Assembly (NCBI GenBank): GCA_963702155.1
Contig: OY969717.1
Location: 1,922,001-1,986,000 of the forward strand
DNA from: G963702155 sp963702155
GTDB taxonomy: Bacteria > Pseudomonadota > Alphaproteobacteria > Micavibrionales > Micavibrionaceae
DNA length: 64,000 nucleotides
Reading direction: 5' to 3'
Part shown: positions 1-8,658 of the stretch, in pieces
Position numbering within the stretch: the first letter of the stretch is position 1
Layout of the letters: each line of letters begins with the position of its first letter
Program-made: the position numbers and the translations under genes
The notes under the pieces: generated by a model
Database searches by the model: none
Told to the model about the DNA's origin: nothing
Seen by the model: only the letters and a program-made list of their open reading frames with translations

Positions 1-1131
1 GCTTCGAAGTTGTGGGCACATCTGACGGCGCGCCGTTTGCCGTTATAGCCGATGATAAGCGAAAATTTTACGGCGTCCAATTCCACCCCGAAGTCGTACA
101 CACGCCGCACGGCGCGCAGCTGATCAAAAATTTTACGCACCATGTCGCCGGATGTAAGGGCGACTGGACAATGGCGGCGTTCCGCGCAGAAGCGATTCAA
201 AAAATCCGTGATCAGGTCGGCGACGGCAAGGTTATTTGCGGCCTATCCGGCGGTGTTGATAGCTCGGTCACAGCGTTCTTTTGCACGAGGCCATCGGCGA
301 TCAATTAACGTGTATTTATGTCGATACCGGCACTAATGCGTGCGGGCGAGAGCGAGCAAGTCGTTGCACCATGTTCCGTGATCATTATAACATTCCCCTC
401 ATTCATGAAGATGCGCGGACTGTTCTTGGACGGGCTTGAGGGTGTAGCGACCCCGAAATGAAACGCAAAATTATCGGCGGAACAATTTATCGATGTGTTT
501 GAAACGTGCGAAACGGATTGCCGCCGGTGGAAAACGGCTGAATTCCTGCACAAGGGACGCTCTATCCCGATGTTATTGAATCCGTAGCTTTACCGGCGGG
601 CCAAGCGTCACAATTAAATCGCACCATAATGTCGGCGGATTACCGGAGCATATGAATCTGAAACTGGTCGAGCCGTTGCGTGAATTATTTAAGGACGAAG
701 TCCGCGATTTAGGGCGCGCACTTGGCTATGCATGATGATTTTATTCGCCGCCACCCGTTTCCTGGCCCGGGTCTGGCCATCCGCATGCCGGGCGAGATCA
801 CCAGGAAAAACTCGAAATTTTGCGCAAGGCCGATGCAGTTTATCTGGATGAAATCCGCACCGCGGGGCTTATATGATGACAATTTGGCAGGCCTTTGCGG
901 TTCTGCTCCCCGTCCGCACCGTCGGTGTGATGGGCGATGCGCGTACGTATGATTATCGTCTGCGCGCTGCGTGCCGTTACATCCACCGATGGCATGACGG
1001 CGGATTATTACCCTTCGACCATGAATTTCTCAGCCCGCGTCAGCACGCGCATCATCAACGAAGTCCGCGGCATCAACCGCGTCACTTACGACATCACCTC
1101 AAAACCCCCCGGGACGATTGAGTGGGAGTAG
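1..1131 (+). pseudogene. guaA: GMP synthase (glutamine-hydrolysing), 3' part, many frame breaks
   Basis: GuaA makes GMP from XMP, using ammonia released from glutamine by its class I amidotransferase domain. The window opens inside that domain: the GVQFHPEV block with its His and Glu is seen, then the PP-loop SGGVDSS near 250-265. After that the frame changes repeatedly, yet conserved pieces appear in order in alternating frames: CIYVDTG (about 310), DPEMKRKIIGG (about 450), SHHNVGGLPEHMNLKL (about 620), RHPFPGPGLAIR (about 750) and the C-terminal TSKPPGTIEWE ending at the stop. Many indels within about 700 bases, around otherwise intact protein, look more like poor base calling than slow decay of a purine gene. 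The identity is certain; whether the gene is truly broken is not. Confidence 0.9.
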
Positions 1132-1135
1132 AAAC

Positions 1136-1875
1136 GTGAACTTCAAAAATTTGTTACTAATAATTTTGTGCTTTCTTATTTCTGCTTGCCAAACAATATG
1201 TGACGAAGATTGTAGATTAAATACGAAAAAAGATGCTTTTTTATTAGATTATAAAAAGACAAATTGCCCTGATTATCAGAATAATGTTATTTTCGAGCTG
1301 CCTATTGAATACTGCACAAGTTGTCATTCTTGTAAAACAGGGCATGACATATCAGAGCGAGCATCGCTCAAGGTGTCGTATCCAGATTTTAGACCAGCAA
1401 AAAGTTTTTGGAGTAACGATCATAAATTGAAGGATAAGCAAATTATCATCCAGATACATTCAAAATGTTTTGATAATAAGTCAGGTATTATTCCTATAGA
1501 TCAAGCAAAGGAATTGAAAAATTTGCTAAGTACATAAATAAAAATTCAACCTATAAAGATAAAAATGGAGACCCGCAATTCGCACCCGTAAAAGATCTAG
1601 GTAGTGGTATTTTTGTTCAAAAAAATATTAGAAAACCATATATGTCAGGAAATTCAAGTATTTACTTTTATAAAGAAAATAATGCTGTACAGACAATGTT
1701 TCTATGTAATGGAGAAAACGTATGTTCTTCGTTTACGCATCATCTAGCTACAAGTGATAATACTTTTAGTTTTAGGTACAGATTTAAAGACATACCATAC
1801 CAAAACTTTCCGACATTAGATTTTGAAGTTAAAGAATTTGTGGAATATTTGTATCTTCAATCAAAGCATAATTAA
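1136..1875 (+). pseudogene. Predicted lipoprotein of unknown function, one frameshift
   Basis: The GTG at 1136 is the likely start, with a GGGAG ribosome site just upstream inside the guaA tail. The protein opens with a basic and hydrophobic stretch and a lipobox (LISAC), so it should be a lipid-anchored envelope protein. The first frame stops at 1537. The other frame is open from about 1510 to 1875 and continues naturally, so one indel in the A-run around 1517-1521 would give a protein of about 246 residues. Several cysteines, including a CxxC pair near residue 65, lie in the first half. The gene is AT-rich compared with guaA. I do not recognise the family. Confidence 0.55.
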
Positions 1876-1989
1876 AACCCAAAATCCCAAACACCCTAAC
1901 ATAAGTTAAAATTACAGTCCTTGCATTCTTGCGCCGCTTTAAGCTATTGTGAAACCAGCACTATTTCACAAACTAAAGCGAGTTTGACA

Positions 1990-2440
1990 ATGAATACGCT
2001 ACACATGATCGCATATATAAGCGACTTCAAATCCCCCGATCAAACGGATGAAAAGGCCATTTATAAAGCCATCGAAGATGTGGTCAATCACGCAAAGGAG
2101 GAAAACCCCAAACACGGCATCACGGGCGTGCTGTTCTGCCTCAACAATCAATTCATGCAAGTGATCGAGGGGCGGCAGGAAAAGCTTGACCAGCTCATGA
2201 AAACTTGAGCAACGACAACCGACACGAAAATATAGAAACCCTTATCAACGCGCCCGTTGAAAACCGCGGTTTTAGTGCTTAGAACATGGATAGCTTTCAT
2301 TTAACTAACGGGACACGGTTTACCCGCGAAAACCTCCGCTGCCTTACGCAGAGCTTTGAGAAAAACCTGCTTCCAAAAACGGATTCCCTTATATATTTCT
2401 ATAAAACGCTCCTGAATCAGCCCGGTCAATAACCCATTAA
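1990..2440 (+). pseudogene. BLUF-domain blue-light sensor, broken
   Basis: BLUF domains bind FAD and sense blue light. The start at 1990 gives MNTLHMIAYIS, then HGITGVLFCLNNQFMQVIEG, the BLUF core. The frame is lost near 2205. In the next frame the expected continuation is clear (RHENIETLI, then NAPVENRGFSA), but the codon that should encode the conserved Trp before NMDSF is TAG (2280-2282). Downstream the frame carries on for about 50 codons (NMDSFHLTNGTRFT and so on). Thus one indel and one nonsense change separate this from an intact gene of about 150 codons. An open stretch at 2470-2560 may belong to a further C-terminal part. It converges on mltG. Confidence 0.7.
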
Positions 2441-2565
2441 GAAACATGAAACTTCCCCTGAAAATACCCTTACAATCTACCAAACGGCGAACAAACCGAC
2501 TATGGTAAACATCTGGCCACATTATCTGATGAAGAGTTTGATAAATTCCGGCAGGCTTCGGTAAA

Positions 2566-3603
2566 TCATTGCGCGCGCCTTATCTTGCGCCATTTTGCGG
2601 CATTACGGTTATGCTCTGCCAAAGTTTTGGAAAACACATGCCCGCCCGTCCCATCGGCAACAAAATAAAAATAATCATGATCTTCTGGGTTAAGCGCCGC
2701 CTCAATCGAGGCGCTGCCCGGATTTGCAATCGGCCCCGGCGGTAATCCCGCATATTTATAAGTGTTATAAGGAGAATCATAGTTCAAATCCTTGCGCAAA
2801 AGTCTGCGCCCCAATGGCCCTTGCCCCTCATTTTCATGTCGCCCTTTTGTAAGTGCATAAATCACGGTCGGGTCGGTCTGAAGCGGCATTCCCTTACGCA
2901 AGCGGTTGACAAACACCCCCGCTACCCGCGCACGTTCCTCGCCTTTGCCTGTTTCCTTTTCAATGATAGAGGCAAGTGTAACGGCCTCTTCAGGCGTGTT
3001 AAAGGGCAAATTATCGGCGCGCTCTGCCCACGCCTCTTGCAAAACATCATCATGCGCCGTCTTCATCCGCGCAAGCACTGCGTTTCTATCTTCCCCGCGC
3101 TGATAATCGTACGTTTCAGGTAATAATGCGCCTTCTGCAGGAATGTCCTTTATCTCGCCGGTCAAATTCTCGGTCTCATGTAAAACACGCACAATTTCAT
3201 AACTGGTAAGCCCCTCGCGAATCGTAACCATCCGCGGAACCACTTTCCCTTGTAATAATTTTTGCAGTATATCTGCCTGCGCTGCACCTGCACTAATCTC
3301 GTATTCTCCGGCCTTTAATGCGCCTTGCGCGCCGCGAATTATTGCATTCGTCTTAAAAACATCTGCGTTATAAACCATCCCCTCGCGTGCAAGCATATCG
3401 GCAATATGATAAAGACCTTGCCCGCGAATAATTTCAATCGTTTGGGTCTGCTCCAACGGCCCGTCCTCGGCATATTTATGTGCCAGCCAAAACGCAGAAA
3501 GAGTCACAAAAATAATGCCAATTGTAAAAAATGATACACATATACCCAAAACCCACGCCCACGCACTTTTTGTTTTCTGTGCTTTTACGTCGGTTTTGGT
3601 CAT
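2566..3603 (-). CDS. mltG: Endolytic murein transglycosylase MltG (YceG family)
   Basis: MltG cuts nascent peptidoglycan strands inside the chain and so helps set glycan length. It sits in the inner membrane facing the periplasm. The 345 residues are normal for the family: a single membrane segment at about residues 17-40, a LysM-like region, then the catalytic domain with ASIIEKETG, which holds the catalytic Glu, followed by RVAGVFVNRLRKGMPLQTDP and a late YKYAGLPPGPI block. It lies 17 bases after fabF on the same strand. fabF-(pabC)-mltG is a familiar order, and the acpP-fabF-mltG series may be one transcription unit, although a hairpin sits between acpP and fabF. Confidence 0.95.
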   Translation of the reverse strand: MTKTDVKAQKTKSAWAWVLGICVSFFTIGIIFVTLSAFWLAHKYAEDGPLEQTQTIEIIRGQGLYHIADMLAREGMVYNADVFKTNAIIRGAQGALKAGEYEISAGAAQADILQKLLQGKVVPRMVTIREGLTSYEIVRVLHETENLTGEIKDIPAEGALLPETYDYQRGEDRNAVLARMKTAHDDVLQEAWAERADNLPFNTPEEAVTLASIIEKETGKGEERARVAGVFVNRLRKGMPLQTDPTVIYALTKGRHENEGQGPLGRRLLRKDLNYDSPYNTYKYAGLPPGPIANPGSASIEAALNPEDHDYFYFVADGTGGHVFSKTLAEHNRNAAKWRKIRRAQ

Positions 3604-3620
3604 AAAATACCCTTTAAATC

Positions 3621-4892
3621 TTAGACTTTCTTGAAAATAAGGGAGGCATTGGTGCCGCCAAACCCGAACGAATTAGAAAGCACCGTATCAACTGGCTTTT
3701 CTTTGGCTTCTAAGGGCACTAAATCCATGCCCTGGCATGTTTCTGAGGGGTTGTGAAGGTTAAGCGTAGGCGGTAAAACGCCCGTCTCCATCGCCTTGAG
3801 CCCGTAAATCGCCTCAACCGCCCCTGCCGCACCAAGCAAATGCCCGATAGCCGATTTGGTAGAGGACATGGATACAGTATCAAGCGCATCTGCAAATAAG
3901 CGCTTCACCGCACCAAATTCAATCCCGTCCCCAACGGGGGTCGATGTGCCATGCGCGTTGATATAATCAACATCTGTAGGGTTGAGCTTCGCACGTTTAA
4001 GTGCCGCTTCCATCGCGCGATACCCGCCATTACCATCTGCCGCTGGCGCGGTAATATGATGCGCATCACCGGATAACCCGTATCCTACAATTTCGCCATA
4101 TATGGTCGCGCCGCGTTTCTTGGCATGTTCATATTCTTCTAAAACCACAACCCCCGCACCTTCGCCTATAACAAAACCATCGCGATCTTGATCCCATGGG
4201 CGAGAAGCCTCGGTCGGGCGGTCATTATATCCGGTAGAGAGCGCGCGCGCCGCCGCAAACCCGGCAACCCCCAAACGGCAAACGGCACCTTCCGCGCCGC
4301 CTGCAACCATAACATCGGCATCATCCAGTGCAATAAGACGCGCCGCATCCCCAATGGCATGCGTACCGGTCGCACATGCCGTCACAACCGAGTGGTTTGG
4401 CCCGCGGTACCCGTGTTTAATAGAGACATGTCCGGAAATCAAATTAATGAGCGCGGCGGGCACAAAGAAAGGCGACAAGCGCCGTGGCCCTTTTTCATTC
4501 ATGAGCGTAGAAGATTTATAAATCTCGTCTAACCCGCCAATACCAGAACCAATTAAAACGCCCGTCCGGTTTAAAGAGTCCTCATCTTTTGGCGTCCAGC
4601 CAGAATGCTCAATGGCTTCTTGCGCCGCTGCCAAACCATATGTAATAAAAATGTCAATCTTGCGCTGGTCTTTTGGCGCAACATATAAATCCGCATTGAA
4701 CGCGCCATTTTTAGGGGTATCACTGTCGGTTGTCGGAATAATACCCGCTATTTTTGAAGTAATATCAGAAACATCAAAATGCTCAATCGGTCTGATGCCG
4801 CTTTTACCGGCTGTAATTTCGCTCCAATTGTGGTCAACACCCATACCCAAAGGCGATACCATACCCATACCAGTAACAACAACTCGTCTCAT
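3621..4892 (-). CDS. fabF: 3-oxoacyl-[ACP] synthase II (KAS II)
   Basis: FabF condenses malonyl-ACP with acyl-ACP to elongate fatty acids in the cytosol. At 423 residues it is of normal length. The Cys-His-His triad is present: Cys173 in VTACATGTHA, His314 in NAHGTSTPVGD and His351 in KSAIGHLLGAAGA. The C-terminal SFGFGGTNASL block is intact. It follows acpP, its carrier substrate, on the same strand, with about 100 bases between that carry an inverted repeat. mltG is 17 bases downstream. Confidence 0.97.
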   Translation of the reverse strand: MRRVVVTGMGMVSPLGMGVDHNWSEITAGKSGIRPIEHFDVSDITSKIAGIIPTTDSDTPKNGAFNADLYVAPKDQRKIDIFITYGLAAAQEAIEHSGWTPKDEDSLNRTGVLIGSGIGGLDEIYKSSTLMNEKGPRRLSPFFVPAALINLISGHVSIKHGYRGPNHSVVTACATGTHAIGDAARLIALDDADVMVAGGAEGAVCRLGVAGFAAARALSTGYNDRPTEASRPWDQDRDGFVIGEGAGVVVLEEYEHAKKRGATIYGEIVGYGLSGDAHHITAPAADGNGGYRAMEAALKRAKLNPTDVDYINAHGTSTPVGDGIEFGAVKRLFADALDTVSMSSTKSAIGHLLGAAGAVEAIYGLKAMETGVLPPTLNLHNPSETCQGMDLVPLEAKEKPVDTVLSNSFGFGGTNASLIFKKV

Positions 4893-4921
4893 AATCTAAA
4901 ACTCTAAATCTGTTTCACCAT

Positions 4922-4985
4922 AAAAAAAGCCTTTGAAAACCCTACATAAGCTTGTATTAAAAAGCGAGGACATCAAAGGCTTTTA
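4922..4985 (-). terminator. Hairpin between acpP and fabF
   Basis: GCCTTTGA (4929-4936) and TCAAAGGC (4973-4980) form an 8-bp perfect inverted repeat with a 36-base loop. Read on the minus strand, the hairpin is followed by seven T residues (complement of 4922-4928). It can act as a rho-independent terminator or attenuator after acpP and would lower read-through into fabF. The long loop makes it weaker than a compact terminator. Confidence 0.55.
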
Positions 4986-4994
4986 TAATTTTAT

Positions 4995-5234
4995 TTATTC
5001 AGCAACATTTGCTTTGATAAAATTCACAGCATCGCCAACAGTTTGAATGTTTTCTGCGGCATCGTCAGGAATTTCAACATTGAATTCTTCTTCAAAAGCC
5101 ATGACGAGTTCTACGGTATCGAGAAAGTCGGCACCTAAATCATCAATAAAGCTGGCCTCTTGGGTGACTTTATCACCTTCGACTCCCAAATGGTCAACAA
5201 CAATTTTTTTCACACGTTCTGCAATATCACTCAT
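4995..5234 (-). CDS. acpP: Acyl carrier protein, phosphopantetheine serine replaced by Phe
   Basis: AcpP carries growing acyl chains on a 4'-phosphopantetheine arm. The 79 residues cover the full four-helix fold with the acidic helix II typical of AcpP, and the gene lies directly before fabF, the classic position. The attachment motif, normally GADSLDTVE, reads GADFLDTVE: residue 37 is Phe (TTT, one base from TCT). Without this Ser the protein cannot be converted to holo-ACP. Everything else looks like a normal, selected AcpP, so a base error or a very recent mutation is more likely than a new role. Confidence 0.93.
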   Translation of the reverse strand: MSDIAERVKKIVVDHLGVEGDKVTQEASFIDDLGADFLDTVELVMAFEEEFNVEIPDDAAENIQTVGDAVNFIKANVAE

Positions 5235-5379
5235 CGTGCTTCCTTTATTTTAGTTAATAGGAACGTTACTTTAGTTTTTTATGTCGGCTCATCCAACAAT
5301 GGCGGACTTTACCAACTCTGCATATAAATGCAAACAATTTCTATCAGGTAACATATATAAGGTTAAAATCTAAACTTTT

Positions 5380-6045
5380 TTACCCAAACAAAGCCTCGCG
5401 TATGTGGATAAGCGAGTCAAAGACTTTGGTAGCGCCGGCCTTTTTTAAGGCTTTTGTATGCAGTTCCGTATTCGGGTGCGCCCCTGTAAACCCCCAAGTT
5501 TCAATACCGCTTGCCGCCCCAGCTGTAACACCAACAATACTGTCCTCAATCACAAGGCTGAGAGATTCCGGCGTTCCCATCTTTTTGCATGCATAATGAA
5601 AAAGATCTGGCGCTGGCTTCGGTTCCTCAACCTCAATGGCGGTAAAAATATGATCTTCGCCAAAATAATCATAAAGCTCCGCCAGTTTAATTGAATGCAC
5701 AACATTACTACGCTCGCCATTCGATCCAACACATATTTTCATGCGCTCATGTGCCTGACTGACCAGATCCTTTGCCCCATCCAGTGTTTTTAAATGCTCC
5801 TCGGCAAGATTTTTTACACGCGCCGTACATTGCTCCGTAAAATCATCGGGGAAAACATGGCCTGTCTCCGCGCTAATCTCAGACAAAATAAGATTAAGCC
5901 GCACGCCGACAAAATGATTCATCGAATATTCAACCGTGTATTGCCCAAGTCCACGCTCTTTTAAAAGCTGAACAATTGCAAGATTGTTTAAATATTCGCT
6001 ATCAACAAGCGTGCCATCACAATCAAAAATAATCAGATCAAACAT
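5380..6045 (-). CDS. HAD-superfamily phosphatase, phosphoglycolate phosphatase/beta-PGM-like
   Basis: I place the start at 6045, where the protein begins MFDLIIFDCDGTLVDSE, so the DxDGT motif with the nucleophile Asp is near the N-terminus as in the family; the frame itself is open further upstream into the neighbouring gene. At 221 residues, it has an alpha-helical cap, a central CVGSNGERS block (motif II) and a late VIEDSIVGVTAGAASG (motif IV acidic residues). It probably hydrolyses or transfers a phosphate on a small sugar or glycolate phosphate; the substrate cannot be read from sequence. It starts 14 bases after the DUF3429 gene and is likely co-transcribed with it. Confidence 0.85.
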   Translation of the reverse strand: MFDLIIFDCDGTLVDSEYLNNLAIVQLLKERGLGQYTVEYSMNHFVGVRLNLILSEISAETGHVFPDDFTEQCTARVKNLAEEHLKTLDGAKDLVSQAHERMKICVGSNGERSNVVHSIKLAELYDYFGEDHIFTAIEVEEPKPAPDLFHYACKKMGTPESLSLVIEDSIVGVTAGAASGIETWGFTGAHPNTELHTKALKKAGATKVFDSLIHIREALFG

Positions 6046-6059
6046 AGAATTTCGTATAC

Positions 6060-6497
6060 CTAAACCCAAAGTGTAAATGCGGATATGCCAAAGCATACTG
6101 CCACAATTACGCTTAAAGATAAACGGAAAGAAAGATAATCTTTGGGCAAAATCGTTCGGTCAAGATATTTGAGATCAAGCCAGTAAAGAACAATAAACCC
6201 TGCGCCCATAAGCAAAAGCGGCAATCCTAAAATACCTGTCAAAAAACTAAGCCCGGCTATAAAGAAACTGGCGATGGTCGGAACCATTGAAACAATCATG
6301 GGATAGGCCATTTTGTTTTTGATCGCATGCGCCCACTGCACCCCCGCCAAAAATGATAAAATCATCCCGCCATAAAACATCATCAACATGGTCAACGTGG
6401 ATTGTATAGATGAATCTTCGGTAAAGAAAAACCCAAGCGCCGCTAAAATAAAGGGAATAGCGCCCATATACCCAAGATATTTGTATGAAATGTTCAT
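6060..6497 (-). CDS. DUF3429 family inner-membrane protein
   Basis: This is a 145-residue, strongly hydrophobic protein with about four to five membrane segments. The segment with MILSFLAGVQWAHAI matches the conserved Gly/Trp block of DUF3429 proteins, which have no assigned function. It is upstream of and nearly adjacent to the HAD phosphatase on the minus strand, and divergent from the unknown gene at 6561. Confidence 0.75.
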   Translation of the reverse strand: MNISYKYLGYMGAIPFILAALGFFFTEDSSIQSTLTMLMMFYGGMILSFLAGVQWAHAIKNKMAYPMIVSMVPTIASFFIAGLSFLTGILGLPLLLMGAGFIVLYWLDLKYLDRTILPKDYLSFRLSLSVIVAVCFGISAFTLWV

Positions 6498-6560
6498 AAT
6501 TGCATTGTTGACATAATTTATATTTTTGACTATTTAAAATATTAAAATAAAGGATATATT

Positions 6561-7448
6561 ATGAGACCCAATTATTCCATGCTGAATGCGCATGATGCGC
6601 AGTATTTTTTTGAAAATCCTGAACGTTTGATTGAGGCAGTTTCAAAGGCCGCACCTAGCGAGGAGCATATTGATAAAGAAAATCTGGGTATTGGCGCTGG
6701 GTTTGATCGCAAAATTACAAATGCCCTTCACGACATTTCCGAATATGCAACAACACAATCTTTACAAGATTATATTGATTTTGAAATACTTATCCATGAA
6801 GCTTACTTTGTAAGAATAAATAATGCTAATAGTGCTCTGCCAAAGGCAGAAACCAATCGGAAAGATTTTGTGGCTGAGCTTTTGCCAGTTGTAACGTCTC
6901 TTTTTAATTTAATTAAAGATATAAAAAATGAGGACGATGTAAATACGGCTGAAAGTTTAGAAAAAAGCACAGTTTTGAGGCCGCTACGTAAGTTATTTCT
7001 ATCGTCTGCAAATGTTGAAATGAGAATTATTCAAGCTTTAAGAAACGGTATAGTCTTTTTAAATCCTGAAATTGAGGAAGTATTAAGCGAGAAAAAGAAA
7101 AACGATGTTAAAAATATCATTGATAATGATTTACTTGAAAAACTCGATAGAGATAAAACCGAACGTCTTATAAAAAATGATCCTGGATTATCTGATGAAG
7201 AAATGGAAAAAATATTTAATATAACTATGAATTTATCTTTTGAAAAAGGGATGGAATTGGACGTTTCCAACAAAAATTTCTTTGATGTAGTAAACTCAGC
7301 GAACATTTTTTCAAAAGGGGTATCTTTTAGAAATATCCCTTTTACAAAATTACCTAACTATATCGGAAGGTCTCGATATGATGAAAGGAAAGACAATTTT
7401 GGTTATGATAGCCCTGCAATAGACCCGCAAGGCCCTAATCTTAACTAA
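6561..7448 (+). CDS. Hypothetical protein, 295 residues, no family recognised
   Basis: A good ribosome site (AAAGGA) lies about 10 bases before ATG 6561, and the frame is open for 295 codons. The protein is mostly helical by composition and rich in Asp, Glu, Lys and Asn. It has no signal peptide or membrane segment, and its C-terminal tail is Pro/Asp/Tyr-rich. A cytosolic role is likely. It converges on fabG with only 7 bases between stops. I recognise no motif. Confidence 0.65.
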   Translation: MRPNYSMLNAHDAQYFFENPERLIEAVSKAAPSEEHIDKENLGIGAGFDRKITNALHDISEYATTQSLQDYIDFEILIHEAYFVRINNANSALPKAETNRKDFVAELLPVVTSLFNLIKDIKNEDDVNTAESLEKSTVLRPLRKLFLSSANVEMRIIQALRNGIVFLNPEIEEVLSEKKKNDVKNIIDNDLLEKLDRDKTERLIKNDPGLSDEEMEKIFNITMNLSFEKGMELDVSNKNFFDVVNSANIFSKGVSFRNIPFTKLPNYIGRSRYDERKDNFGYDSPAIDPQGPNLN

Positions 7449-7455
7449 CTGCCGC

Positions 7456-8193
7456 CTATATCATCGCCATGCCGCCATTTACATGCACGGTCTGTCCGGT
7501 AACATAGTTCGCTTCATCACTCGCCAAATACACCGCCGCCGCCGCTATATCATCGGCTCCGCCCATGCGCCCCGCCGGAATATTCGCGTTAATTTTGCCC
7601 TTTTGATCATCATTGAGCGCATCCGTCATCGCCGTGGCAATAAAGCCTGGCGCGATACAGTTAATGGTAATCCCGCGGCTCGCTACTTCCTGCGCCATCG
7701 CCTTGCTCCACCCGATAACACCGGCCTTGGAGGCCACATAATTCGCCTGCCCCGGGTTACCCGTAACACCGACAACAGATGAGATATTGATAATCCGCCC
7801 ATTGCGGCGCTTCATCATCCCGCGTTGTACTGCGCGCGCCAGCTTAAAAGTCGCGCTCAAATTCACATCCAGAACTTGCTGCCATTCCTCATCTTTCATC
7901 CGCATGGATAAATTATCGCGCGTCAGGCCTGCATTATTAACCAGAATATCAATCTGCCCCATTTGCTCCTCTGCGCGTTTGATCAGCTCTTTAATCGCTT
8001 CACTATCCGATAAATCCGCCGTTAAAACGCTTACACGATCACCGAGTTCTTTTGCCAAAGCCTCCAGCTTTTCCGTGCGCCGCCCCGATATCCCGACATG
8101 CGCCCCTTGTGCATGCATCGCGCGTGCAATCGCCTCCCCAATGCCGCCCGTCGCCCCAGTAATCAGTGCTGCCTTACCTGTTAAATCAAACAT
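7456..8193 (-). CDS. fabG: 3-oxoacyl-[ACP] reductase
   Basis: FabG reduces 3-oxoacyl-ACP with NADPH in fatty-acid elongation. The 245-residue short-chain dehydrogenase has the nucleotide motif TGATGGIGEA (residues 12-21), NNAG (86-89), and the catalytic tetrad Asn111, Ser139, Tyr152 and Lys156 (YVASK). The C-terminal VTGQTVHVNGGMAM is typical of FabG rather than of other dehydrogenases. It lies downstream of fabD with one small unknown gene between, all on the minus strand, so a fabD-X-fabG operon is likely. Confidence 0.96.
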   Translation of the reverse strand: MFDLTGKAALITGATGGIGEAIARAMHAQGAHVGISGRRTEKLEALAKELGDRVSVLTADLSDSEAIKELIKRAEEQMGQIDILVNNAGLTRDNLSMRMKDEEWQQVLDVNLSATFKLARAVQRGMMKRRNGRIINISSVVGVTGNPGQANYVASKAGVIGWSKAMAQEVASRGITINCIAPGFIATAMTDALNDDQKGKINANIPAGRMGGADDIAAAAVYLASDEANYVTGQTVHVNGGMAMI

Positions 8194-8214
8194 AATTATT
8201 CTCCTTTTCTTTTA

Positions 8215-8628
8215 CTATAAACATCCATTCTCATGTTGAACACCTTCTGCTTTTACAAGCTCGTTAAAATTATTATATTCAACAAAAACACGTAAATTAA
8301 TTTTACAAAACCAAGTGTCGGCTTCTCTTATGTAGATGTACTTGCCATCCGTTGCTTTATCCGCGTATTTCGCCCGTACATTTTGAGGTTTCACAAGCGC
8401 GAAACCTGCTTTTTCTAATTTTTCGCGAACAAATTCCTCTGATTGTCCGACATTAAATACATCTGGCACAAGGTTGATCACATGCCCAAATTTTGCCCCA
8501 TCACTTAAAATCTTGTGGCTAACTTTATTCAGGCGAACATCAAAACGATATGTTGAATGAATGGCGACTATTGGTATAGCTGCTAAAATAACGATAAAAG
8601 CTATAAATTTTTTAATTGTTAAAGCCAT
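8215..8628 (-). CDS. Small membrane-anchored protein of unknown function
   Basis: The 137 residues begin with a basic N-terminus and one hydrophobic helix (about residues 6-24), consistent with a signal anchor and a periplasmic body. The body is mixed alpha/beta by composition, with two cysteines near the C-terminus (WFCKINLRV and the final NGCL). It sits between fabD (30 bases away) and fabG (21 bases away) on the same strand and is probably co-transcribed. I recognise no family; the position inside a fatty-acid operon may be chance. Confidence 0.6.
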   Translation of the reverse strand: MALTIKKFIAFIVILAAIPIVAIHSTYRFDVRLNKVSHKILSDGAKFGHVINLVPDVFNVGQSEEFVREKLEKAGFALVKPQNVRAKYADKATDGKYIYIREADTWFCKINLRVFVEYNNFNELVKAEGVQHENGCL

Positions 8629-8658
8629 ATTATAATTTAGGCCGCAATTTGGAGAAGC

